Of a stretch of 64,000 nucleotides of DNA, positions 1 through 9,494 are shown piece by piece. Position numbers and translations under genes: made by a program. The notes below the pieces were generated by a model. That model had not been told where the DNA came from. It saw only the letters and a list, made by a program, of their open reading frames with translations, and searched no databases. Position 1 is the stretch's first letter; each line of letters starts with the position of its first letter. Source of the stretch: Microglena sp. YARC (taxonomy: Eukaryota; Chlorophyta; Chlorophyceae; Chlamydomonadales; Chlamydomonadaceae); assembly GCA_022414725.1 (NCBI GenBank), contig CM039462.1, positions 5,441,751 through 5,505,750 on the forward strand, given 5' to 3'.

Positions 1-779
1 CATCAGTTTCCACTTTTAGGTAGTGGGAGGAAATTACAAATCTAAGCATATTACGCACAAACTTGTGAGGTAGGTCTTGGATGAGATGATTGAGCATCTT
101 AGGTTTTCCACTCTAATCCCATGAGGAGGACATCCAGGTCTGGTACACAGCATTCTTCCTTCCTTGTGATCCTGAGATTTCATCTCTTGGGCGTGTATCT
201 GAAGACTGAGTACTACAGTAAAAGAAGAGATGATTGGAGAATATGACTTTTTCCACTTTGTTCCAGTTAACTGGTTTAAGTTTCTTAGGTCCCATACCGC
301 CATGTAAATTGGTGGCCAAAGATTCATCCTGGGAATCTTCCAAAGAGTACAACGTCGCTAGGGCATCAGACACCTTCTGGATTCTATCCGAGGACATTTC
401 TACCACAACCCTAAGTGCTGCTGCTAACCATGGGACGAAAACTAACAAAGAGTCCCGACTCCCGAGACAAACAAAACTCCATTATCTTGTCATAACATCC
501 TTTGCCCCCCCACTGCATCCTGGTGAGGCTCTACCTGTACAGACAAGATTGCATTAGACTTGGGCAGCCTATCACTCGTTATATCTTTTGTCCTTAGTCT
601 GCCAGCAATTAGAGCTTCAAGTAAACAGGCTATAGCAGCTCTGCCACTACCAAGAACTTGAACTTGGTTACATAGCTTAAGCCAGCAAGTTGGCTGCTCG
701 CCGTCTTTGGCACTGTCACTACCGAGATTATTGAGAGATATCTTATAGCTACAGGTTTTACATGATCACTGTCGCACGA
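1..779. other. No gene recognised
   Basis: The short open frames on both strands have no recognisable domain and no splice or coding pattern that I can support. I see nothing definite in this stretch. Confidence 0.4.
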
Positions 780-925
780 ACTCAGGGCCCCCGTCGGTAA
801 ATCGATCGTTTGGGGTTTAAATCATCAATGCCTTTTCTTTTAAACCCTTCCTAACACGCCTGGGCAAGTCCCTTTAGCCTATTTGGCCTATCCCTGGACT
901 GTAACATACTTACATACAGGCTTAC
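780..925 (+). repeat. Dispersed repeat, right half of a long-TIR element
   Basis: The segment containing GGGCAAGTCCCTTTAGCC and ending CTGGACTGTAACATAC closely matches 58336-58480. There it forms one arm of an element with long inverted arms. Related fragments occur near 35852-35893 and 48048-48077. Only one arm is present here, so this is a truncated copy. Confidence 0.6.
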
Positions 926-1089
926 TAGACAGGTAAGACTTCCCATAGCTTTCGTCGCGGCACCTTTCCATCACAGGACGCAACGTGGGGAGGGTCCGTC
1001 GACCAGGAGGAGGGGCCCGTTGTGTCGCAGGACGCAGGCTATACAATTGGTTGCGTCTCAGGCAGCAGTGCCGGGGTCCTCCTGAAGTG

Positions 1090-1262
1090 CCCTGCTTCCC
1101 ACCAGCCCCATTAGCCAGCCACTAGGGCAAACGCAAAGCTTTCAGCTGCATTTGAATGCCTGGCCTATCAGCTTTCAGGTGCACTAGCTAGCTGCAGGTT
1201 TGGCTGAATGACAAGGGAAGGGAGCTGCCTAGAAGCTGCTACTTGTAGCTTCAAAAATAAGC
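1090..1262. repeat. Degenerate MITE (family A) fragment
   Basis: Contains GGGAGCTGCCTAGAAGCTGC near 1227 with diverged inverted material upstream. This is the signature terminal block of MITE family A, seen intact at 2612-2803 and 51819-52020. No target duplication could be defined. Just upstream, 960-1060 carries degenerate GCGTCC/GGACGC motifs like those of the larger hAT MITE at 29922. Confidence 0.5.
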
Positions 1263-1564
1263 AGTGGCTCAGAGCTCAGGTGAACATAGGTAGACCCAAT
1301 AGGAGATTACATTACATTTAATTGCCATCGACATGCCATTGTTGAGCCAAGACAAGCCCGCTCCACAACATCCGGGAGGGGTCATCCAACTAATCTTCTA
1401 AATATAACTAGAAACCCAACCTAGAAGCTGTTGCTCCTAGAAGAAAACCAGGGCCAGGGCCCCGCTACATGGGGATGGTGCAACCTCAGGGGTAGACAAA
1501 TAAATTCCCAACGAGTTTCAGGCTAGGCTGCTCAGGGCCGGGACATGGACAGCAGATGAAGAAC

Positions 1565-1690
1565 AGACTCAGATCTCACCTCCTCTTTGGGGTGGGGTGG
1601 GGTGGTAGTGTTGGCTGGGGTGGTGGTGGTGGTGGGGTGGTGGCATGGGGTGGTAGTGGGGGTGGGGGGTTGGTGGGGTAGGGTGGAGTG
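1565..1690. repeat. GT/GGT-rich low-complexity tract
   Basis: An irregular GGTGGT/GGGGTGG run. The flanks repeat the phrase CAGGGCCGGGACATGGACAG at about 1534 and 1710, so the tract lies between short direct repeats. No coding function is supported. Confidence 0.6.
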
Positions 1691-1745
1691 GGGGTTCAGG
1701 CTAACCTGCTCAGGGCCGGGACATGGACAGTACATGAGGGACATA

Positions 1746-1937
1746 TATTCGTTTTCGCTTTTTATCAGCAGCTTCTCGGCAGCTCCCCCAGCCAGCCACC
1801 GTGCTACACAAACACATTTCAGCAGGACTGGACAGCTGATTCAGCCAGTTCAAGGCACACTTGGTTGCGTTAGGTTTTGCTGGATAACAAGTCAGGGGAG
1901 CTTCCGAAAAGCTGCTGCTTCTGGCCGAAAATAAAAT
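1746..1937. mobile_element. MITE family A copy (diverged)
   Basis: The inverted ends resemble those of the intact family A copies: an AGCAGCTTCTCGGCAGCTCC block on the left and AGCTTCCGAAAAGCTGCTGC on the right. The middle is non-coding. Length is about 190 bp, as in the other copies. Terminal bases and target duplication are not clear. Confidence 0.55.
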
Positions 1938-2029
1938 GAAGAGGGATTGAGACCCATCACCTGCTCCTACTCTCACAACTACTACTACTGGTAAGCTTTC
2001 TACTGTGTATATTACCCGCTTGGCATCCC

Positions 2030-2240
2030 CGATCCGCAAATGGCTCAATGGTTGAGCTCCTTGAAATATCAAAGAATTTGCCGGGATTAAATCCCCACGG
2101 GTGCGATTTAGTGTTCGCGGTCGCTGTCAACCGCCATGGTAGCTTTGTCCAGGTTAAGTAGGAGCCCGTTCCCTGCCGCCGAAAGACGGGGCTCCCTTAA
2201 TACCATGCCCAACCAGGCGTTATCATTACCCACTTGGCGG
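2030..2240 (+). mobile_element. tRNA-derived SINE, copy 1
   Basis: The head has an RNA polymerase III A box (TGGCTCAATGG at 2041-2051) and a B-box-like GGGATTAAATCCC near 2085. It also has a short anticodon-arm-like hairpin. The body runs through GCGGTCGCTGTCAACCGCC and GACGGGGCTCCCTTAATACC to about GTTATCATTACCC. The same head and body arrangement recurs at 7773-7962 and 32097-32305, both on the minus strand. The latter has a 14-bp target duplication. That is the expected structure of a SINE; the family is not one I can name. Confidence 0.6.
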
Positions 2241-2362
2241 CTTGTAACAATACCTATATCTGCTTCATCAAAGGTTATGGGCCCATCACTCTAACCACTG
2301 TGCATCATCTACATCTACATCATCAAAGATCGAGCCCCACCACCTGCTCCTACCCTCACAAG

Positions 2363-2540
2363 TAGGGAACGGCAATATGATATCATATGATATCATGCTA
2401 TCATATGATATCATAAGATGTCGGCAGTCTGACTAGGCTAAAGTTACCATTTATATACAATATCATATGATGCAGCTTGTTTGATATCATATGGTATCAT
2501 ACTTGCCTTTGGTCAACATCATTTGATATGCCGTTCCCTA
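2363..2540. mobile_element. MITE family B (hAT-like), intact
   Basis: A 178-bp element starting TAGGGAACGGCA and ending TGCCGTTCCCTA, giving perfect 12-bp terminal inverted repeats. It is flanked on both sides by the 8-bp direct repeat CTCACAAG (2355-2362 and 2541-2548). An 8-bp duplication is characteristic of hAT transposition. The interior is full of ATGATATCAT palindromes. It encodes nothing, so it must be mobilised in trans. Confidence 0.85.
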
Positions 2541-2611
2541 CTCACAAGTAGGGTCGTACATGAAGAGGTACTGTAGGTCCCAGAAGCGAACAGCAACACA
2601 CCTGAGTGCAC

Positions 2612-2803
2612 CAGTGTTTTTCTTTTCAGCTACGAGCAGCAGCTTCTAGACAGCTCTCCTGACTGGCTATTCAGGCAAACCTAGCACAACCTCGAGCACC
2701 TTGATGCTGTCATAATCAGCTGTCCATAAGTGCTGAAACAGTTCAGTGCAGTCAAGTGGCCGGCTCAGGGAGCTGCGATAAAAAGCCGAAAAGAAAAACC
2801 CTG
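2612..2803. mobile_element. MITE family A (hAT-like)
   Basis: A 192-bp element with inverted ends CAGTGTTTTTCTTTTC and, at the other end, the complement of CAGGGTTTTTCTTTTC. Subterminal blocks contain AGCAGCTTCTAGACAGCTC. It is flanked by GAGTGCAC (2604-2611) and GGGTGCAC (2804-2811), an 8-bp target duplication with one change. The termini and duplication size fit hAT. Confidence 0.8.
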
Positions 2804-2884
2804 GGGTGCACACTAGAACTACGGCACTTATCACACATACAGCAGACGCACGGTTGCAGACACACGTGGAAACAAACACATTAC

Positions 2885-3042
2885 TAGGGACCGGCATATC
2901 ATATGATGTTGACCAAAGGGGAGTATGATATCATATGATATCATACAAATTGCATCATATGATACTGTTTATAAATGGTAGCTTTAACCTAGTTAGCCTG
3001 CCGTCATCATATGATGACATGATATCATATTGCCGTTCCTTA
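2885..3042. mobile_element. MITE family B copy, inverted orientation
   Basis: Starts TAGGGACCGGCA and ends TGCCGTTCCTTA. The interior matches 2363-2540 read on the other strand, including TGTTGACCAAAGG and the TATCATATGATATCAT palindromes. Flanks CACATTAC and AACGTTAC agree at 6 of 8 bases, so the target duplication is eroded. Confidence 0.7.
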
Positions 3043-3294
3043 AACGTTACACTCACTCACTCTCACACACACACTCAATTCAAATATGCATACCGCACAA
3101 CACACACAAGGACAGGATGTCTTCAGCTGTATGCTTCACAATTGCTTTACGGTGCATTTCCTTTCAACGACTTGACTTGAATTAACGCCTGTATTCTGCT
3201 TGTACTACAGCTATATCGCTAGTAGTGGAGCAAAATCGACTTGCCAATTTGAATCAACTCAAGCCGAGTCAGTTGAAGTCAAATGGTTCAAAGG

Positions 3295-3774
3295 AAATGC
3301 ACCGTCAGTCCAAACTTCATCCATCCCCTCCATGGCATCTCCACCTCCTTGGGTGTCTTCTGCTGCATGCTCCACAACCGACTCAGTCCAAACTTCATCC
3401 ATCCCCTCCATGACTTCTCCACCTCCTTGGGTTTCTTCTGCTGCATGCTCCACAACCGACACAGTCCAAACTCCTTTCATTATCTTCATGCCTTCTCCGC
3501 CTCTTGGCTTGTCTAATGCTGCAAGCTCCACAATCGACGTTGTCCAAACTCCCTTTATGCCTTCTTCAGCTCCTTGGGTGTCTTCAGCTGCATGCCCATC
3601 GCGAGTTCTCCCCCCTTGATCACATCTTCCATAATCAGCTCAGTCTGCACTCCTTTCACTCCCTTCATGCCTTATCCCCTTCTTTGGGTGTCTTCAGCTG
3701 CATCCTCATCGCGTGTACTCCCCCCTTGATCACATCTTCCATAATCAGCTCAGTCCACACTCCTTGCACTCCCT
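3295..3774 (-). repeat. Tandem array derived from the BolA gene 3' end
   Basis: Five imperfect units lie directly downstream of the BolA stop codon. They are marked by TGGGTGTCTTC-like blocks near 3350, 3428, 3507, 3575 and 3685, with spacings of about 70-110 bp. The genuine gene copy of the block is at about 3795. Read on the minus strand, several units repeat the codons for the BolA C-terminus (GGVHA..MQLKTPKE..KA) followed by a stop. The array is therefore made from the gene's last coding segment, not from an unrelated satellite. Confidence 0.75.
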
Positions 3775-4113
3775 TCATGCCTTCTCCACCTCTTTGGGTG
3801 TCTTCAGCTGCATGCTCAAGGCATGTACCCCCCCCTTGATCTCATCATCTACAATGGAGTACACCATCTGATGCCGCTTCAGCAAGGGCATCCCAGCGAA
3901 GGCCTCACTCACGATATTAAGCCTGAAATGGGTCTCCTTAGCTTTGCCTGCATCTGTGCTTTCGTCGGAAAAGTGGCTTGAATGCTTGTGGCTATCGTTG
4001 ACCAACTTGAAGGCAATAGGAGAGAGTTTCTCCTCCAGTTTCCTCTTCATAGCGGAGGAGATCGGTCCCAGCATCTCTGACATTTGAGCAAGTGAAATGC
4101 GCATGAAATCCAC
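3775..4113 (-). CDS. BolA family protein
   Basis: A 112-residue BolA-domain protein. BolA proteins pair with monothiol glutaredoxins, bind a [2Fe-2S] cluster and act in iron-sulfur cluster trafficking or iron sensing. Visible family features are an amphipathic start (MKRKLEEKLSP, residues 22-32), NDSHKHSSH (39-47), THFRLNIVSEAF (60-71), a RHQ helix and the C-terminal GGVHALSMQLKTP with its conserved histidine. The length fits a single-domain BolA. The methionine at 4113 is used as start; the frame is open a little further upstream, so an N-terminal targeting exon cannot be excluded. It is divergent from RPSA, with about 450 bp between the start codons. The 3' end is followed by tandem copies of its own last coding segment. 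The cell compartment is not evident. Confidence 0.85.
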   Translation of the reverse strand: MDFMRISLAQMSEMLGPISSAMKRKLEEKLSPIAFKLVNDSHKHSSHFSDESTDAGKAKETHFRLNIVSEAFAGMPLLKRHQMVYSIVDDEIKGGVHALSMQLKTPKEVEKA

Positions 4114-4223
4114 GAGATCAAGGATCCAAGGGGAGCAGGGTAGATAGGGTGAGTGGCTGACTGGAGGAACAGTGCAGGCTGGCTGGGGAGGGAAAAGGGC
4201 TGGGCAGCTTGCTGGCTGAAAGT

Positions 4224-4230
4224 ATTTATA
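4224..4230 (-). promoter_or_regulatory. TATA-like box upstream of BolA
   Basis: TATAAAT on the minus strand, about 110 bp upstream of the BolA start codon. Position and sequence fit a core promoter, but no transcript start is known. Confidence 0.35.
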
Positions 4231-4452
4231 GCCTACAGTGTAACAGGGTACTGTGGCAACTTCACGTTGGGTGTTGATGATCGAGGGTAATCGGAATTAG
4301 AGAACTCGAGGAAGCACACTATTCAGAAATGGTCGTGAGGGGGGTCGTCTGTTAGCGGGAGGCAAGGGAGCTTGGATTGATCAAGGTGAATCCCTGTTAC
4401 AGACCATATGCCAGTCGCGGCACTGAAAACATTATGTCGGCGCCAGCTGTAC

Positions 4453-4458
4453 TATAAA
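4453..4458 (+). promoter_or_regulatory. TATA-like box upstream of RPSA
   Basis: TATAAA about 109 bp upstream of the RPSA ATG, mirroring the arrangement on the BolA side. Together they suggest a shared bidirectional promoter of about 450 bp. Confidence 0.4.
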
Positions 4459-4561
4459 CTGCCGTCGTTTCCCCGATTCCGACCTCAAGTACCTTGGTTG
4501 CGGCTTGATCATCCTCTCACTGGCAGTCTACAGCCAGCATTTTCTTGCTAGTTCTTTAAAA

Positions 4562-7500
4562 ATGGCTACTCTCACTCAGAAAGAGCAGGACATTCAGCTC
4601 ATGTTGGCCGCTCAGTGCCACTTGGGCACCAAGAACCTGCATCATCAGGTGCGCCAAACGCGAATAATTATACGCATTGGAAGTTGCGAGAAATAGCCGC
4701 CTGGGAATCTCTCTTGTACTGCTGGAAATTTAGGCAAACTCAAATTTCTGCGCTTTGGCTTCTCTCTGCTTTGCAGATGACTCGGTACGTGTACAGGCGC
4801 CGTAACGATGGTATCTATGTCATCAACCTGGAGAAGACTTACGAGAAGCTCCAGATGGCTGCCCGCGTAATTGTGGCTGTCGAGAACCCCGGAGATGTTG
4901 TGGTGCAGTCTGCCCGCCCTTACGGACAGCGCGCTGTCTTCAAGTTCGCCCAGTACCTGGGTGCCAAGTCCCTGGCTGGCCGTCACACCCCTGGTACCTT
5001 CACTAACCAGATCCAGAAGAACTTTGAGGAGCCCCGCCTGCTGCTGCTGACTGATCCCCGTACTGACCACCAGCCCATTAGGGAGTCAGCTTACATGAAC
5101 ATCCCCACCATTGCCTTCTGCGACACTGACTCCCCCCTGAGCCATGTTGACATTGCCATTCCCGCCAACAACAAGGGAAAGCACTCCATTGGTGTCCTCT
5201 ACTTTCTCCTGGCCCGCATGGTCTTGGAGATGCGTGGACAGGTCTCTGTCGCCAACCCTTGGGACGTTGTTGTTGACCTGTTCTTCTACAGGTGTGTACT
5301 GCGGAATATATGGGGTGGGTGGGGGCAATGGAAGGTAGTGGGGAGTGCCGAGGGTGGGTAGGGTGTGGGGTGGGGTGGCAGAAGCAAAGGACCAGTTTTG
5401 TGTGTTTGGTGGGAGGGTGGCACTGGTAGGTAAGCCCCCTTCGTTGGGGTAGGGCATAAAGAATTAAAAGAGCACAGGGCTGGAGGATACAGGAAGTGCC
5501 CTGTACACTCTTGGTACACAGACCGTCCGCCCTTTGTGCTTAGTCTGAACACTGTCAGAACACTTGGGACGCAGTCAGTACACTATGCTACACTTGGGAC
5601 ACGTAGGACGGTCAGTACCCCTGGGACGCAGTCAGTACACTCTCAGGACACAAGCAGAACACACAGGGATTTAGTATGTTTTGCATACAAGTACTAGAGC
5701 AAGTATTATATACAAGATAAACAACTGCACGCACTCACCCGCACACACTCACTCGCACAAACAGGCCAGTACTCGGACATGCGCTCAAGCAGAAGCATAC
5801 ACAGCAAACTCACAAACTATCATTCGCGGGCTTGAACAAACACAAGGCTATCAGCAGCCTGACACTAACCCAAACTGCACGATGGTGATGAACTGTTTTC
5901 ATGTCAATATTAATAGACTGCTGAATGATTCTTCCCGCATTTCCCAGGGCAGAACTCCTTCCCACACATAGGCAGATCCCCATACCTAAACCTATCACAC
6001 AATGTGTATGGTGAGTGTGCAAGTGCAAGTTTGTGTAATATGGTGACTGTGCAAGTGCAAGTTTGTGTAATATGGTGACTGTGCAAGTGCACACTCACCG
6101 TGTTACAAAAGCTTGCACGCTCACCATACCAAAAACCTTTCACATAAACTTGCACTTCCACACACTGATACACTTGCACACCAGACCGAAAACACACTGA
6201 CACCCTATACAGATCACTCAACACACAGTACAGGCTAGCCAACAGCCTACCCAGCACACGAAATGCCAGCACGTAAAATATCAGCACCCTCAAATATCCA
6301 GGGTACAGCATTTCATATGATGCTGAAAAAAGACGCTTATAATTATACAAATTGCATCACATGGTATTTGTATATAAATGGTAACTTTAGCCTAGACAGA
6401 CTGTCAGCATCATATGATGACAAGCTATCATAATGTCGTTTGCTGCACATCAAAAACAGCACTTGTACCAACATAACACGACAACCAACCAACCATCGGC
6501 CCAACCAACCAACTAACCCACCAACCAACCATCAGCCTAACCAACCAAATAACCCACCAACTAACCATCAGCCCAGCCAACCAACCATCAGCCCAACCAA
6601 CAGACTAACCCATCAACCAACCGTCTGCCTTCAGGGACCCTGAGGAGGCCAAGGAGGCTGAGGAGTTTGAGGAGTTCCCTGCTGATGGCTTCCAGGCCAC
6701 TCTGCCCAACCCCGTGGGTGCCATGGACTCCTGGGGAGAGATGGCTCCTACTGAGACCGCTGGAGCCATGACTGGCTTTGGTGCCCCTGTGGAGGGTTTT
6801 GAGGCTGCCAGTAAGTTGTTGGGATGTGAAAGGAGTGGGCAGGACAGGGAGAGGGTGTGTGTGTGTGCAGGGGGGGGGGGGGGGGGGGGGGGGGGGAAGG
6901 GGGGGGGGAAGGGAGTGAGACACTGAGAGGTAGAGAGTCAGTATGTTTATTGGGTGGCCACTACTGGCCTAGGTGCCCCCGTGGAGGGTTTTGAGGCTGC
7001 CAGTAAGTTCCTGGGATGGAAAGGGGCAGGCAGGTGAGGGAGATGGTGTGTGTGGGTGGGTGTGGGGGGGGGGGGGGGGGGGGGGGGGAGCGAGTGAGAC
7101 ACTGAAAGGTAGGGTGTCAGTATATTTATTGGATGGCCGCTAAAGCCATGACTGGCACAGGTGCCCCTGTAGAGGGCTTTGATGCTGCCAGTAAGTTCGC
7201 GAGATGGGGAAGAAGTGGGCTGGACATGGAGGGTGTGTGTGTGTGGGGGGGGGGGGGGGGGGGAGAGAGAGAGAGACACTGAGAGGTAGGGTGTCAGTTT
7301 GTTTATTGGATGGCCTCTGAAGCCATGACTGCAAAGCGCTGGCCCATCCACTGCCCAAGGCTCAAATGCAAAACAGCTGCAGAGCCTGGCAAAAAACTGG
7401 CAAGTATAATTATGTTAGTTGGTAATTATATTTCGACCAGAGTGCAGCCCAAGGGAATGGGGGTGGTGGGGAGAGGGAGTGGGAAAGGAGTGAGATACTA

Positions 7501-8574
7501 AGAGGGAGGGATTCATGCCCACCTATTCACACATGCACACTCACACCCACCAACCCACACATGCTCACATCAGAATCCCCCCAACCCACACAACCCCCTG
7601 CTGAAAAGGAGCCTATGAGGTTCGAAAGCCTTGGGCATGTGGGTATGTTACAGTCAAATAGGTTTAGGGTTTAGGACCTGCCCATCCTCGATTCAGAAGG
7701 GGCCAAGGGGAAAACTAGCACTGATGAACTGGGTGCCAACAAATCGTTCTACCGACTGCGGCCCAGAGTTTGTGCTAACTGATAACTCCTGGTAGGGCTT
7801 GATATTAAGGGAGCCCCGTCTGACAAAACGGGCTGCTACTCTACCTGGACATACCATGGCGGTTGAAAGCGAGCACGAACACTACAATGCGACTGTAGGG
7901 TTTCAAACCCCGCACCTTTTGTGTTTGAACGAGCTCCATCGAGCCATTCGTCGAAACGGGATCTGAGTTTGTGTTAAGGTATATAGCCAATTATTATTTT
8001 ATGCTTCGGTATGTCGGGGTGTTTAGATAATTACTATTTTATGCTACGGTGCAGATAATTGTTATTTTATGATCACATTTTTATAATTGATTTGTCATCA
8101 TTATTCTTGGCATTGTGACTAATCCTTGGCTCTCTTGCTTTTACAGGTGGCTTCGAGGCTGCTGCCCAGCCCATGAGCCCCACCCACCCCCACACGAACA
8201 CATACCCCCACCCAATCCTCACGGCAATGGCTTTGCTTGTGTGTGCCATGGTCCGCATGAAAGGTTGGCCCCGCATCACCTACACACATACATACACACA
8301 TACACACATACACACACACATACATACATACACACAAACACACCACATGCCCCCCCCACCCCCTACCCACCTTCTTGCTTATACAGGTGGCTTGGAGGCT
8401 GCTGCCCAGCCCATTTGATACTTTGCCCCTGAAGACATTTGTATAATTGATTTATCATCATTAATCTTGGCATTGTGACTTATCCTTGGCTCTCTTGCTT
8501 TTACAGGTGGCTTCGAGGCTGCTGCCCAGCCCATGGGATACGTCGCCCCTGAGCAGTTCGCTGGTGACTTTTAA
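4562..8574 (+). CDS. RPSA: 40S ribosomal protein SA (RPSA, uS2)
   Basis: Small-subunit ribosomal protein of the uS2 family, needed for 40S maturation and translation in the cytosol. Core exons are 4562-4648, 4777-5291, 6635-6810 and 8507-8574. They give 281 residues with the usual GT-AG introns, and the phases match at every junction. Exon 1 carries [11 protein letters not shown]. Exon 2 carries the family core: [80 protein letters not shown] and VVDLFFYR. Exon 3 is acidic ([14 protein letters not shown]). The tail ends PEQFAGDF before TAA. Residue choices are plant-like. Introns 2 and 3 hold repeats, a MITE, a SINE and tandem copies of the gene's own exon ends. Two 30-nt cassette exons and two extra terminal exons are possible (see separate entries). 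Confidence 0.95.
5505..5660. repeat. Short tandem repeat in RPSA intron 2
   Basis: About four imperfect copies of a CACTTGGGACGCAGTCAGTA-type unit, with further direct repeats of GTGCAAGTGCAAGTTTGTG near 6015-6085 in the same intron. No function is evident. Confidence 0.6.
6299..6446. mobile_element. MITE family B copy in RPSA intron 2 (degenerate)
   Basis: The core matches the two family B copies at 2363 and 2885, including TATAAATGGTAACTTTAGCCTAG and CATCATATGATGACA. The termini have decayed and no target duplication is recognisable. Confidence 0.6.
6478..6625. repeat. AACC-type microsatellite in RPSA intron 2
   Basis: An array of AACCAACC/ACCATCAGCCC units running up to the acceptor of exon 3. 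It is pyrimidine-poor on this strand until the final CTGCCTTCAG acceptor. Confidence 0.75.
6973..7002 (+). other. Candidate RPSA cassette exon 3b (10 codons)
   Basis: Preceded by GGCCTAG and followed by GTAAGT. The block is 30 nt and in phase 1 on both sides, so it could be included without shifting the frame, adding a second [13 protein letters not shown] segment. In the parental exon the same spot reads GGCTTT, so the acceptor AG arose after duplication. Use in mRNA is not known. Confidence 0.4.
7161..7190 (+). other. Candidate RPSA cassette exon 3c (10 codons)
   Basis: Preceded by GGCACAG and followed by GTAAGT. It is 30 nt, phase 1 to phase 1 and without a stop codon. It encodes a further [13 protein letters not shown] unit. 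As with the 6973 copy, an acceptor AG is present where the parental exon has none. Confidence 0.4.
7773..7962 (-). mobile_element. tRNA-derived SINE, copy 2 (RPSA intron 3)
   Basis: On the minus strand the head contains A box TGGCTCGATGG (about 7944-7934) and B-box-like GGGTTTGAAACCC. The body has CCGCCATGGTATG and GACGGGGCTCCCTTAATA-like segments shared with the copy at 2030. The orientation is opposite to RPSA. Confidence 0.6.
8089..8535 (+). repeat. Tandem copies of the RPSA last intron end and last exon
   Basis: The segment from TATAATTGATTT through TTGGCATTGTGACT, CTTGCTTTTACAG and the first 28 coding bases of exon 4 occurs at 8089-8175 and again at 8448-8535. A shorter copy lies at 8371-8416. 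Between them is a CACATA microsatellite (8281-8343). Confidence 0.85.
8147..8418 (+). other. Candidate alternative last exons of RPSA
   Basis: A consensus TTTTACAG acceptor precedes 8147 and TTATACAG precedes 8387. From 8147 the RPSA frame runs GFEAAAQPM and then through low-complexity residues to a stop at 8416-8418. From 8387 it reads GLEAAAQPI and stops at the same codon. Either would replace the normal C-terminus [14 protein letters not shown]. Splice usage is an inference. Confidence 0.35.
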
Positions 8575-8652
8575 ATGCTAGCTTGCCCAGAGACTTCCTA
8601 GGGGACATTTGAGAGCACTGCTCGAGTTTTTGTTCCTAGACGCACCTCATTG

Positions 8653-8662
8653 TGTAATGTAA
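8653..8662 (+). terminator. Poly(A) signal of RPSA (TGTAATGTAA)
   Basis: Two tandem TGTAA motifs lie about 80 bp after the RPSA stop codon. TGTAA (UGUAA) is the characteristic polyadenylation signal of green algae, so this both ends the gene and supports the lineage. Confidence 0.6.
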
Positions 8663-8664
8663 AG

Positions 8665-9494
8665 ATAAACATCAAACCCCAATCCCACTTCGGCTTTCAC
8701 ATCGATACCAGTCACATGCCATGGACTGTTGGTCGGCCCCCTAAGGGGGACAGACCTATGCGATACGTACGCGAAATCGTGCTGTTCGTGCTGTTTTTTC
8801 ACATTTCCCAAGAACGCCAGTCTAAATTGCCGGTTTATCTGACTGGCCTGATATCTTACCGACTTGTGTTCGATTCCCGTCGGGGGCGGATTACCTCTTT
8901 TCTAGGGCACTTTTCCGCGAACGTATCTCAGGGTTGCGGACTGTGGACGCGGCGTCTTCATTTGTCGTTTCCCTCCTGTCCCGTGGACTCAGTCTAGGGA
9001 CCTGGAGCATGTCTACGATTTCCCCTTGAAGAATTCGCTTCTTCGTGACTCTCGTAGCTCATTACATCAGCGCATTGTGCTTGACAAGGAAATCTGCTCT
9101 TTCGCACTAGTTCCTGCAGGTTGCGAAGTAGCAACTGTAGCCTATGGAGTTGCTGCACCTGCCTCCATGGAACTTCGGGAAGTCAGTGAGCTAATAAGTT
9201 CATTAGCCTTACAGGCCACCAAGTTGAATAATAATGCCATGCCATGCTACGTTGATTCTTGACCTCCCCAATTCTAAATTGTACGGATAAGTAAGCAACT
9301 GCTTGAGCATCCATCACCAAGGAGGCTGCTACTGCTGCTTGACGAACAATACACCACCCCCGGGGCCGACCTCCAGGGGACCCGCCAGGGCCCCCTACTA
9401 TTTTTTGTCGAGTAATATCCTGTGCGCCTTGATTTGACGGTTGCTTCCGTCAAATTAAAACGATAAATTTTCTTGTCAGTACGGGCACAGCCCG
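8665..9494. other. No gene recognised; one small open frame
   Basis: A 78-codon plus-strand frame at 9026-9262 has balanced composition but no family I recognise and no clear splice context. The rest shows nothing definite. Confidence 0.3.

Larger units (their letters stand above)
6755..7330 (+). repeat. 190-bp tandem repeat containing the end of RPSA exon 3
   Basis: Three full units and a partial fourth, with exon-like blocks at 6780, 6972 and 7160 (periods 192 and 188) and remnant GAAGCCATGACTG near 7318. Each unit contains the last 30 coding bases of exon 3, the donor GTAAGT, a G-run, GAGTGAGACACTGA and GTTTATTGGATGG. The array lies wholly inside or adjacent to the gene and arose from it. 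Confidence 0.85.
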
